DNA from: Thermoplasmata archaeon
Lineage (GTDB): Archaea; Thermoplasmatota; Thermoplasmata; Thermoplasmatales; Thermoplasmataceae
Length of the DNA: 11,616 nt
Reading direction: 5' to 3'
Assembly (NCBI GenBank): GCA_021797385.1
Contig: JAJZZW010000048.1
Span: forward strand, 1-11,616
Numbering within the stretch: the stretch's first letter is position 1; the number at the start of each line of letters is the position of its first letter. The notes below the pieces were generated by a model. The model was not told where the DNA came from. It made no database searches and saw nothing but the letters and a program-made list of their open reading frames with translations. A program made the position numbers and the translations under genes. Of this stretch, positions 1 to 5,741 are shown one piece after another.

Positions 1-8
1 AAAAAAGT

Positions 9-464
9 ATGGAACAGAAATCTGAAACCGGTGAACAGGAGACAACATCCAGCAAAAATGAAATTAAAGAAAAATCCAACATCAGGCTTTATATTGAAAT
101 AGGTGTAATAGTTGTCGGGATTATTCTCATAGCCGTTGCTTCTATCCAGGTTAAAGGAATAATAAACACAAAATTTAATGTCTATTCGGAAATAGCATTG
201 ACGTTAAGCATCATTTTTATAGCTTCACCAGCGGTTTTATATTTTAAGAAATTAAGAGAGATGAAACCAGCAATAGTTGTTATCGCTATAATGCTTGTTG
301 GTATTCTGATATTATATATACTCCTTGTGCCTTATAAATTAGTCACGGTACACTTTGGGCTTCTTGGAGATGTGATGGTTGAGTACATAATAGGTGTATT
401 TTTGTTAATTTTTATGGTATCACATATGACAAAGGTGCATTTACTGAAAAACAGTAAATCATGA
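9..464 (+). CDS. Four-helix membrane protein, function unknown
   Basis: A 151-residue protein I do not recognise. A polar, charged N-terminal segment (residues 1-25, rich in Glu, Lys, Ser and Thr) precedes four hydrophobic segments at about 28-46, 58-79, 88-108 and 121-141, ending in a short basic tail (HLLKNSK). There is no signal-peptide cleavage pattern and no conserved catalytic motif. It is probably an integral cytoplasmic-membrane protein. Only eight bases precede the ATG and the frame is open through them, so a longer N-terminus beginning outside the window cannot be excluded; the hydrophilic start with Met is plausible as given. Its stop codon overlaps the stop of the convergent gene on the other strand by six bases. 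Promoter and operon partners lie outside the window. Confidence 0.75.
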   Translation: MEQKSETGEQETTSSKNEIKEKSNIRLYIEIGVIVVGIILIAVASIQVKGIINTKFNVYSEIALTLSIIFIASPAVLYFKKLREMKPAIVVIAIMLVGILILYILLVPYKLVTVHFGLLGDVMVEYIIGVFLLIFMVSHMTKVHLLKNSKS

Positions 465-950
465 AATAGACACTAAAAATTTTTCTGCCTCTTTTATAGC
501 TATTTCCCCAGCCCTTTCTGGGTCCTTCTCAAATATTATTTTTCCATCGCTTTCCTTTCTTCTTATATGTAGTTCATCCACTGATATTACTGATTTTCCT
601 TCGGTTAGTGCGAATGCCGCCTCAGAGGTAGTTCCGGAATATCCATCTATTGCTATCAGCGCATCAGATGCCCTGACTATAAAAAAATTTCTCAAATATC
701 CGACACCAGTGGGAATAGCAAGTGATAAATATTTATTACCGTTCAATCTGTTACCATCTGGAAGTATTCCTATTACCATTCCGCCTGCATCATGTACCCC
801 TCTAGAAACACACTCCATAATACCGGCACCTCCACCACAGAAAACTGCACAATTTCTGGAAGCTAAATACTTTCCCAGGGTATAGGCAATGTCACAATGT
901 ATTTTATCTGTTATACTACCACCGATTACACCGATGTTATAATCATACAT
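459..950 (-). CDS. SLOG/TIGR00725-like nucleotide-binding protein (LOG / Moco-carrier relative)
   Basis: A 163-residue Rossmann-like protein of the SLOG superfamily, closest in layout to TIGR00725 and molybdenum-cofactor-carrier-like proteins. Visible motifs are GVIGGS at residues 7-12, the glycine-rich GGGAGIMECVSRGV at 39-52 followed by AGGMVIGILP, the YLRN segment at 85-88, and DGYSGTTSE at 102-110. The last occupies the place of the PGGxGTxxE motif of LOG cytokinin-activating phosphoribohydrolases. Arg87 and Glu110, equivalent to the LOG catalytic pair, are present, but the PGG part is degenerate (IDGYSG). Length fits TIGR00725 (about 160) and is shorter than typical LOG proteins. Nucleotide or cofactor binding is likely; a specific reaction cannot be assigned. 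It lies 28 bases after the NfeD-like gene on the same strand but has its own TATA-like element overlapping that gene's stop, so it may be transcribed alone. Confidence 0.8.
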   Translation of the reverse strand: MYDYNIGVIGGSITDKIHCDIAYTLGKYLASRNCAVFCGGGAGIMECVSRGVHDAGGMVIGILPDGNRLNGNKYLSLAIPTGVGYLRNFFIVRASDALIAIDGYSGTTSEAAFALTEGKSVISVDELHIRRKESDGKIIFEKDPERAGEIAIKEAEKFLVSIS

Positions 951-967
951 TATTATAACAGTTATTT

Positions 968-978
968 CTTATATTTAA
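968..978 (-). promoter_or_regulatory. TATA element for the SLOG-family gene
   Basis: On the minus strand this reads TTAAATATAAG, centred about 23 bases before the ATG at 950. No Shine-Dalgarno sequence lies between, so a leaderless transcript is expected. It abuts the stop codon of the upstream NfeD-like gene (979-981). Confidence 0.45.
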
Positions 979-1284
979 TCATTTAATTTTTGAAATGTAT
1001 AATGTAAGGTCCCTGATTGATTTCACATAAGCTATTTCTCCTTTGGCAAATGTTTCCTGTGGGTCATCGGGCACAGCTTTCCATAACTGAGAGTCAATGG
1101 CGATTTCATATGAATTGTTTTTAAGAATATTTTTTATTTCGCCGGTTTTTCCTATTATTGAATCTTTACCGGTTGCAGGTTTCCTTCTGAAAGGGTGCCT
1201 GAGCCAGAACCTGGCAAACCACGCTCCGATAAAAAAAGACACAAACGTATCAAGCACATATCCTATTATTATTATCTGGCTCAT
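979..1284 (-). CDS. Short NfeD-like protein: one membrane helix plus OB-fold domain
   Basis: A 101-residue protein. One hydrophobic helix (about residues 3-23) is followed by a basic cytoplasmic stretch (RHPFRRKP). The C-terminal domain (about 42-101) matches the NfeD OB-fold pattern: GKTGEIKNIL, then EIAIDSQLWKAVP (the family's G-x-x-W-x-A strand), then KGEIAYVKSIRDLTLYISK. Full-length NfeD proteins carry more membrane helices and sometimes a ClpP-like protease; this is the short form. NfeD proteins usually partner stomatin/prohibitin-type (SPFH) proteins and affect membrane organisation. No SPFH gene is present in this window, so the partner is unknown. It is divergent from the PH-like membrane protein at 1404. 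The ATG lies about 26 bases from a good TATA element, supporting this start. Confidence 0.75.
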   Translation of the reverse strand: MSQIIIIGYVLDTFVSFFIGAWFARFWLRHPFRRKPATGKDSIIGKTGEIKNILKNNSYEIAIDSQLWKAVPDDPQETFAKGEIAYVKSIRDLTLYISKIK

Positions 1285-1304
1285 AAAAATTCAATGCAAT
1301 CTTG

Positions 1305-1315
1305 ATATATTAAAT
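1305..1315 (-). promoter_or_regulatory. TATA element for the NfeD-like gene
   Basis: The minus strand reads ATTTAATATAT, centred 26 bases upstream of the ATG at 1284. This spacing predicts transcription starting at or next to the start codon (leaderless). Confidence 0.55.
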
Positions 1316-1334
1316 TTCATATCAAATTTTTATT

Positions 1335-1349
1335 GCCATATTCTATGGC
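1335..1349. promoter_or_regulatory. Perfect dyad between divergent genes, candidate operator
   Basis: GCCATA-TTC-TATGGC is a perfect 6-base inverted repeat with a 3-base spacer. Its centre (1342) is 58 bases from the start at 1284 and 62 from the start at 1404, upstream of both TATA elements. If both transcripts are leaderless it is not transcribed, so it is more likely a protein-binding site than an RNA hairpin. A further half-site, GCCAT, occurs at 1359-1363. The binding protein is unknown. Confidence 0.4.
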
Positions 1350-1375
1350 CTCACTTCAGCCATTGTAGAAAAATA

Positions 1376-1385
1376 TTTTATATTT
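1376..1385 (+). promoter_or_regulatory. TATA element for the PH-like membrane protein gene
   Basis: TTTTATATTT (within a longer A/T run beginning at 1371) is centred about 24 bases before the ATG at 1404. No Shine-Dalgarno sequence is present, which suggests a leaderless transcript. Confidence 0.5.
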
Positions 1386-1403
1386 CAATTATATTTTATT
1401 CTC

Positions 1404-1853
1404 ATGAATAAATACCCGTTGAATAAATATTATGGTGTTGATAATATATTTTTTCCGGGTGAGAGAATATTAGCTCAATACACATTAGTTTATTTAACCG
1501 ACAGAAGAATAATTTTTTCAAGGTTATTCCATAAATATTATGAATCACTCAATTATAGTGATATTGGAATTATTCAGGAAGGCATTTCACGAATTGTATA
1601 CATTGAATTTTTATCGGGAATAGCATACATATCTCTCTCCATATTTTTTATGTTTTACATGAACAATTTCTATTCCATTAATTTGATATTGTTTTTGGCA
1701 TTGGGCATTTATTTTATTGCATTTGCAATTATTATCAAATCGCAAAAGCTAATTATTATAAAATATGGAAATAGAATTCTTAGACTAAAAGTAGCAGATA
1801 GAAATAATGCAATTCAAATGCTTAACCGCCTGAGAAACCATGTTAGTAATTGA
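1404..1853 (+). CDS. PH-like (bPH-type) domain membrane protein with two helices
   Basis: A 149-residue protein. The N-terminal half contains GERILAQYTLVYLTDRRIIFS (residues 19-39), the pattern of bacterial/archaeal PH-like (bPH, YdbT-type) domains in which a 'GE..L..y...YLT.RRii' strand pair opens the fold. YESLNYSDIGII (46-57) fits the next strands. A hydrophobic hairpin at about 69-86 and 92-112 splits the domain, after which KLIIIKYGNRILRLKVADRNNAIQMLNRLRN (115-145) resembles the final strands and C-terminal helix. It is probably a membrane-anchored protein with a cytoplasmic PH-like domain; ligand and role are unknown. It is divergent from the NfeD-like gene, so a common membrane-related role is possible but inferred only from position. 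Confidence 0.65.
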   Translation: MNKYPLNKYYGVDNIFFPGERILAQYTLVYLTDRRIIFSRLFHKYYESLNYSDIGIIQEGISRIVYIEFLSGIAYISLSIFFMFYMNNFYSINLILFLALGIYFIAFAIIIKSQKLIIIKYGNRILRLKVADRNNAIQMLNRLRNHVSN

Positions 1854-1891
1854 TTGGTATACTTTTAATTGTTCTGTATTTTAATGGAAAT

Positions 1892-1901
1892 CTATTTTAA
1901 A
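1892..1901 (+). promoter_or_regulatory. TATA element for the SDR-UDG operon
   Basis: CTATTTTAAA is centred about 25 bases before the ATG at 1921. The spacing predicts a leaderless mRNA for the first gene of the pair. Confidence 0.5.
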
Positions 1902-1920
1902 GTGTGCCACATTTGATATT

Positions 1921-2628
1921 ATGTCTGGAAAGAATATCCTTTTAGCAGGTACAGGGGAGCTCGGCAAGGCACTCACCTATGACCTCCTCATTAATGGAAA
2001 TCATGTTATAATTAACTCCCGTAACAGGGAAAAACTGGAAAAAATTGTATCGGAATATTCGATGTACGGAAAAGTCAATTATATCTCAGAGGAATTAAAG
2101 GATGAACAGAGTTGCAAGAATTTAATTACAAAATCGCTTGAAACATTCAAATCCATAGATTCTCTAGTAGTAATGGTTGGTGGATTCGTGGAGGATACAA
2201 TAGAAAATCTCGATGGCTTGGATTCCATGATTTTGAATCATTTAAAAATTCCCATGTATATGGCAAAACATGCAACAAATCATATGGGTTATGGCTCTTC
2301 CATTATCTTTGTGAGCAATTCTTCCAGTTCAGTTAAGAATAAACCAAATCTGCTATCATATTCAATATCCAAATACGCTCTGGAAAAGGCGGCAAAAATA
2401 ATGGCACTGGAACTGCAGAGTAAGGGGATCAGGGTAAATGTTGTTGCCCCAGAATATATAATTCAGAATTTTCAGATTGGTAGGGATTATATGAAAATGA
2501 GAAAATACGGCGATCTGGAGACCCCACCTGAGGATATTTCCAGTGTTATTAATTTCCTGATAGATGGTAAATCCTCATGGATTAACGGTGCCGTAATACC
2601 TGTGGACGGAGGTCATAGCCTGAAATGA
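1921..2628 (+). CDS. Short-chain dehydrogenase/reductase (SDR)
   Basis: A 235-residue classical-length SDR, a cytosolic NAD(P)-dependent oxidoreductase. The nucleotide-binding turn is GTGELG (10-15), a variant of TGxxxGxG. Arg34 after strand 2 (NSR, 32-34) suggests NADP(H) preference. The usual NNAG is replaced by MVGG (85-88), Asn106 sits where the structural Asn of helix E is expected, and Ser134 or a neighbouring Ser plus YSISK (Tyr147, Lys151) complete the catalytic set. RVNVVAP (171-177) and VDGG (228-231) are typical of the 3-oxoacyl-ACP reductase/glucose-dehydrogenase type. The substrate cannot be read from sequence. Its last codon overlaps the start of the uracil-DNA glycosylase gene (ATGA), so the two are probably co-expressed. 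The start is supported by a TATA element 25 bases upstream. Confidence 0.88.
   Translation: MSGKNILLAGTGELGKALTYDLLINGNHVIINSRNREKLEKIVSEYSMYGKVNYISEELKDEQSCKNLITKSLETFKSIDSLVVMVGGFVEDTIENLDGLDSMILNHLKIPMYMAKHATNHMGYGSSIIFVSNSSSSVKNKPNLLSYSISKYALEKAAKIMALELQSKGIRVNVVAPEYIIQNFQIGRDYMKMRKYGDLETPPEDISSVINFLIDGKSSWINGAVIPVDGGHSLK
2608..2613 (+). promoter_or_regulatory. Shine-Dalgarno-like site for the uracil-DNA glycosylase start
   Basis: GGAGGT ends 11 bases before the ATG at 2625. It is the only clear Shine-Dalgarno match before a gene in the window, as expected for an internal operon gene without its own leaderless mRNA. It also encodes the conserved DGG of the SDR, so the match may be partly coincidental. 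Confidence 0.5.
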
Positions 2629-3290
2629 GTATAGATGAATTGAATAAATGCATAATAGATTGCAGAAAATGTGAAAGGCTTGTTAATTACAGAAATACAA
2701 GAGAGATTCCGTCAAGGTATTCCGGAGAAGCATACTGGGATAAACCTATAACAGGTTATGGAGATATAAACGGTAAAATACTGGTAATAGGGCTGGCACC
2801 CGCATTCAATGGAGGAAACAGGACAGGAAGGATTTTCACCGGAGATCGAAGTTCTGATTTTCTTATATCTTCGCTTTATGAGACAGGATTGACAAATATT
2901 CCCACTTCTGATAACAGGTATGATGATTTACAATACAATAATATGTACATTACTTTAGCATTGAAATGTGCACCACCTGATAACAAACCATTAAATGAAG
3001 AACTCATAAACTGCAGTGATTTCATGTATCGGGAAATAGATCAGATGAAAAACGTAAAAGCCGTTGTATGCCTTGGAAAAATTGCTTTCGATTCCATTAT
3101 AAAGTATTTTAAAACTAGAGGGGTTGATACAAAAAACATGAAATTTGGTCATGGAAAATACTATGATATTTCAGGAATTCGTTTATATGGGTCCTATCAT
3201 CCTAGCCCACGTAATGTTAACACCGGATTGCTAACAAAAAATGATTTTATTTCTCTGTTCCGATCCGTAAAGCAATATGCAGGTGCGTAA
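2625..3290 (+). CDS. Family 5 uracil-DNA glycosylase (UDGb), iron-sulfur type
   Basis: A 221-residue base-excision-repair enzyme that removes uracil (and, in characterised family members, other deaminated or damaged bases) from DNA. The two signature motifs are complete: motif A GLAPAFNGGNRTGRIFTGD at residues 56-74 and motif B HPSPRNVNTGLLT at 192-204. Motif A lacks the acidic or Asn residue used by other UDG families at the Ala position, which is characteristic of family 5. Four cysteines placed as in family 4/5 enzymes, Cys13, Cys16, Cys115 (LKCAPP) and Cys130, should hold a 4Fe-4S cluster. Cys9 and Cys149 are extra. The start overlaps the SDR stop (ATGA) and has a GGAGGT site upstream. 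Cytosine deamination is fast in hot or acidic habitats, so the enzyme fits the inferred lifestyle. Confidence 0.93.
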   Translation: MSIDELNKCIIDCRKCERLVNYRNTREIPSRYSGEAYWDKPITGYGDINGKILVIGLAPAFNGGNRTGRIFTGDRSSDFLISSLYETGLTNIPTSDNRYDDLQYNNMYITLALKCAPPDNKPLNEELINCSDFMYREIDQMKNVKAVVCLGKIAFDSIIKYFKTRGVDTKNMKFGHGKYYDISGIRLYGSYHPSPRNVNTGLLTKNDFISLFRSVKQYAGA

Positions 3291-3326
3291 CATCTAATTA
3301 TTAAGGAATAGATAACTTATCTTATT

Positions 3327-3668
3327 TCATTCTTTTTTATGGTAAATCCATCTATCATCTTCCAGATGCAGGTAGCCACCATTCCTGAGATATACTCTGA
3401 TTACTTTCCTTGTTCCTGTATTTATTTCCTCATAATTATGCCTGCAAATTCTACTTCTTTTTATTATCTTTCTGACGCATTCCATTCTAGCTCCACATTT
3501 GTTCAATCCTTTTTTTAAATTGGTGATATTATCTTTCTCGTTTTTTAATTTCTGTTTTTCCTTTGTAATATATCCGGGTTCAAACCTTTCCCTTGATGAA
3601 TGTTTTCTCCTGCGGACAAAGGTGGCTCTTTTTGGTATATACATTCCTTTTCTTGGCGACACTGCCAT
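3327..3668 (-). CDS. Small basic hypothetical protein
   Basis: A 113-residue protein I do not recognise. It is strongly basic, especially the N-terminal third (RRRKHSSRERF near 19-29) and the stretch KIIKRSRICRHNY (67-79). A predicted helical middle (about 35-57) is followed by Cys58, Cys64, Cys75 and His77, a loose C-x5-C-x10-C-x-H arrangement that could bind metal. The end (about 84-113) looks like short beta strands (KVIRVYLRNGGYLHLEDDRWIY). Charge suggests nucleic-acid or ribosome contact, but this is inference. Support for a real gene: a good TATA element 25 bases before the ATG, and a coding frame that fills the space between UDG and the epimerase. The opposite-strand frame across it is a Phe-rich shadow. 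Confidence 0.6.
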   Translation of the reverse strand: MAVSPRKGMYIPKRATFVRRRKHSSRERFEPGYITKEKQKLKNEKDNITNLKKGLNKCGARMECVRKIIKRSRICRHNYEEINTGTRKVIRVYLRNGGYLHLEDDRWIYHKKE

Positions 3669-3687
3669 GTTTTTATCAATTGAAAAA

Positions 3688-3698
3688 TAATATTAAAA
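3688..3698 (-). promoter_or_regulatory. TATA element for the small basic protein gene
   Basis: The minus strand reads TTTTAATATTA, centred 25 bases before the ATG at 3668, with no Shine-Dalgarno sequence. It supports independent, leaderless transcription after the epimerase gene. Confidence 0.5.
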
Positions 3699-3723
3699 CC
3701 TATGTTTAATAAACAATTTTAAT

Positions 3724-3730
3724 AAAAAAA
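3724..3730 (-). terminator. T-run directly after the epimerase stop
   Basis: Seven T residues on the minus strand immediately follow the stop codon (3731-3733). Archaeal RNA polymerase terminates on T-runs, so this probably separates the epimerase transcript from the next gene. Confidence 0.4.
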
Positions 3731-4651
3731 TCAGTAATTATAGTATTTTATTAGCTTGTCAATGCCCTCATCAAGAGATATCTTAGCCTTGAAGCCAATA
3801 CCGGTCTCTGTTTTCCTTATATCTGCCTTTGTATAGTAAACGTATGTGTCCTTCATTGGATTCTCAATATATGCAGGCTTTATATCCTTCTTTAAATGCT
3901 TGTTCAGTATCTTTACCAGCTCATTCAGGGTATAGTTCTTACCTGTCCCAACATTGTAGACATTGAACTTTTTATTGTTCTCTGCAGCAAGGATTAATGC
4001 ATTAACTAAATCCTCTATGAATACAAAATCCCTCTTCTGCTCACCATCACCGTATAGAACAGGCTGAATATTATAGTGCATTGCCCAGAGGAACTGTGAT
4101 ACCAGGTTTGCATATATCTTCTTTGACCTCTCATTGTAACCATATACTGAAAAGAACCTCATTCCTGACACGCTCATACCGTACAGGTTGCAGTATAAAT
4201 TAGCTATCCTCTCCATTGCTATTCTGGCTTCTGTGTAGTAATCTGATACCTTTGGTATAACATCCTCCTTCTGTTCCTCTATCCCATTGTATATTGATGA
4301 TGTTGATGCATACACTATTGGTGTTTTCCTGGGCTTTGCATACTCCAATACTGTAATTAAATCATCTATGGCATTTGCCATGAGATGTGGATTGTTCTTG
4401 TACATTGGCGATGATGAGTATATTCCTATATGGAAGATGTAATCCGGATTTATCTCATAGTCGTTGATATTTTTTACCCTGTCCTTTATGAATTCTACTT
4501 TGCCTATTGAATTATCTAAATTATGAACTGAGCCTGTCTGAAGATCATCAAGAGCATATACATGGTTCTCCTTTGCTAAAGTGTTTACTAAATTGGAGCC
4601 AATGAATCCTGCACCGCCTGTGACTAAAATTTCCTTATTCTTAATTGACAT
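3731..4651 (-). CDS. NAD-dependent sugar-nucleotide epimerase/dehydratase (extended SDR)
   Basis: A 306-residue extended SDR like UDP-glucose/UDP-GlcNAc 4-epimerases. The N-terminal NAD-binding turn GGAGFIG (residues 12-18) follows MSIKNKEILVT, and ALDDLQTG (33-40) places the acidic ribose contact, favouring NAD. YASTSSIYN (114-122) supplies the catalytic Ser/Thr region. The catalytic helix reads DYYTEARIAMERIA: Tyr139 is in place but the YxxxK lysine is Arg143. GMRFFSVYGYNER, YGDGEQKRDFVFIEDLVNA and YNVGTGKNYTLNELV are classical C-terminal substrate-domain motifs. The frame stays open to an ATG at 4750, but I chose 4651: it begins the conserved fold at once and lies 25 bases from a clear TATA element inside the longer frame. 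Likely role is supply of sugar nucleotides for glycoproteins or glycolipids; exact substrate unknown. Confidence 0.88.
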   Translation of the reverse strand: MSIKNKEILVTGGAGFIGSNLVNTLAKENHVYALDDLQTGSVHNLDNSIGKVEFIKDRVKNINDYEINPDYIFHIGIYSSSPMYKNNPHLMANAIDDLITVLEYAKPRKTPIVYASTSSIYNGIEEQKEDVIPKVSDYYTEARIAMERIANLYCNLYGMSVSGMRFFSVYGYNERSKKIYANLVSQFLWAMHYNIQPVLYGDGEQKRDFVFIEDLVNALILAAENNKKFNVYNVGTGKNYTLNELVKILNKHLKKDIKPAYIENPMKDTYVYYTKADIRKTETGIGFKAKISLDEGIDKLIKYYNY

Positions 4652-4670
4652 GTTGGGTAATCTGATGTTT

Positions 4671-4681
4671 GTATAAATAAG
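4671..4681 (-). promoter_or_regulatory. TATA element for the epimerase gene, decides its start
   Basis: The minus strand reads CTTATTTATAC, centred 25 bases before the ATG at 4651. A leaderless transcript from here cannot encode the 33 extra N-terminal residues of the longer open frame. Confidence 0.6.
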
Positions 4682-4828
4682 TTTATCATGATTTTTTTGA
4701 AATTCCCCATGGGCAATGAATTCTTTGAGTATTACAGAGGATAATTTCACGAAATGAAAATAGGTACATGTATTTTTAATAATATTAATTTTGTTATTAT
4801 TTCAATTTAACATGAAAATATCATGATC

Positions 4829-4851
4829 AAGGACATGAGTTATTTGTCCTT
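4829..4851. repeat. Inverted repeat, 7-base stem with 9-base loop
   Basis: AAGGACA (4829-4835) and TGTCCTT (4845-4851) are exactly complementary. GAT (4825-4827) and ATC (4854-4856) could add three pairs beyond a small internal loop. It lies about 80-100 bases upstream of the acetyltransferase start, outside its predicted leaderless transcript, so it could be an operator or lie in an unrecognised small RNA. Function unknown. Confidence 0.4.
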
Positions 4852-4902
4852 TAATCTGGAAACTATAAGCCTTAATATTGGATAAGATCCTTGTATAGTT
4901 AA

Positions 4903-4913
4903 GGTTTAAGTGT
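4903..4913 (+). promoter_or_regulatory. Weak TATA-like element for the COG3375 gene
   Basis: GGTTTAAGTGT is centred about 24-25 bases before the ATG at 4932. It is weaker than the other promoters here because A/T content drops after the TTTAA core. Confidence 0.35.
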
Positions 4914-4931
4914 AATTTGTAATCACATTGC

Positions 4932-5741
4932 ATGGATGTTAGAACAATAGAAGATTCATCTGAAATTCAAGATTTTATGGATGTCATCAAGTCAGCATGG
5001 AGGTCAGAGAGTGCAGTTTCAGGATTCAAGGATACAATACATTCCATGGCATTTCACGGAGGAATAGTTCTGGGTGCTTATGATAACGGCAAATTGATAG
5101 GTATGAGTTTTTCCTATCCGGGATACCGGGACGGTTACGTATATTTATATTCACATATGACTGGTGTACTTGATAATAAAAAATATTCTGGAGCTGGCTA
5201 CATGATGAAAATGAAGCAAAAAGAATTAGCTATAAAATATGGATATAAGATGATAGCATGGACATTCGATCCTGTAATGAGCCTTAACGGGTATTTCAAC
5301 ATCGGAAAGCTGGGGGCAGTATCAAGAAACTATCTGGACAATTTTTACGGTATTATGCACGACGGAATAAATGCAGGGTTACCCACTGACAGACTCGTAG
5401 CTGAATGGTATATAAGTGAAAACTACGACCGGTCTTTTGGTGAAGTTCAGTTTATCAATGATGTAAATGGTTTTAAAATGGAATTTTTCAATGAGCCAGA
5501 GGAAAGTATAATCGGTTTAAAAATGATATCAGATTTCTTTGCCTTTAAATCCTCAAACATTCAGGAAGCTGTTAAACTCAAGTTATTGTTGCGAAATAAA
5601 TTTCATGAATTATTTTCAAGGGGCTATTCCATAATCAATTTTGACAGAAAAAATAATGCGTATATTTTTAGGAAAAACTTCAAAATTAAGGAAAAAAATA
5701 TATTTGATGATTACGGTAAATCCCAATCAGGGTCTGTTTGA
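4932..5741 (+). CDS. COG3375-type predicted GNAT acetyltransferase
   Basis: A 269-residue cytosolic protein of the GNAT superfamily, COG3375 group. The N-terminal acetyltransferase fold contains WRSESAV (23-29), GIVLGAYDNGKLIGMSFSYPG (44-64), LYSHMTGVLDNKKYSGAGYM (72-91; the acetyl-CoA loop region, with a Gly-poor form of the usual Q/RxxGxG/A), and the COG3375 hallmark AWTFDPVMSLNGYFNIGKLGA (109-129) followed by NFYGIM (137-142) and GLPTDRLVAEW (149-159). The part after about 165 is less conserved and ends in a lysine-rich, low-complexity tail. The substrate of this group is not known to me. It is divergent from the epimerase. Its last 31 bases overlap the 3' end of the convergent PEP synthase gene, both in coding frames. 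Confidence 0.85.
   Translation: MDVRTIEDSSEIQDFMDVIKSAWRSESAVSGFKDTIHSMAFHGGIVLGAYDNGKLIGMSFSYPGYRDGYVYLYSHMTGVLDNKKYSGAGYMMKMKQKELAIKYGYKMIAWTFDPVMSLNGYFNIGKLGAVSRNYLDNFYGIMHDGINAGLPTDRLVAEWYISENYDRSFGEVQFINDVNGFKMEFFNEPEESIIGLKMISDFFAFKSSNIQEAVKLKLLLRNKFHELFSRGYSIINFDRKNNAYIFRKNFKIKEKNIFDDYGKSQSGSV

Larger units (their letters stand above)
4652..4931. other. 280-base divergent intergenic region
   Basis: The region between the epimerase and acetyltransferase starts holds the two divergent promoters, a very AT-rich centre (about 4771-4810) and one hairpin-capable inverted repeat at 4829-4851. TACATGTA at 4765-4772 is a short palindrome. No tRNA or convincing small gene was seen; a 20-codon frame at 4823-4885 lacks a good TATA element. 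Confidence 0.6.

Noticed and set aside
1097..1411. Plus-strand open frame across the NfeD-like gene
   Set aside because: Antisense shadow of the NfeD-like gene; no promoter, and the opposite strand carries a recognisable domain.
3310..3322. Palindrome AGATAA-C-TTATCT between convergent genes
   Set aside because: One-base spacer cannot form a normal RNA hairpin and the position between two stops makes an operator unlikely; short A/T palindromes are common here.
3499..3690. Plus-strand 63-codon frame opposite the small basic protein
   Set aside because: Phe/Ser-rich shadow with no TATA element of its own; the minus-strand frame has a proper promoter.
4652..4750. 33-residue N-terminal extension of the epimerase to an upstream ATG
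   Set aside because: It contains the TATA element of the gene, has no family similarity, and precedes the Rossmann strand that should begin the protein.
4823..4885. 20-codon plus-strand frame in the 4652-4931 spacer
   Set aside because: No convincing TATA element at the expected distance and no recognisable segment; chance expectation is high.
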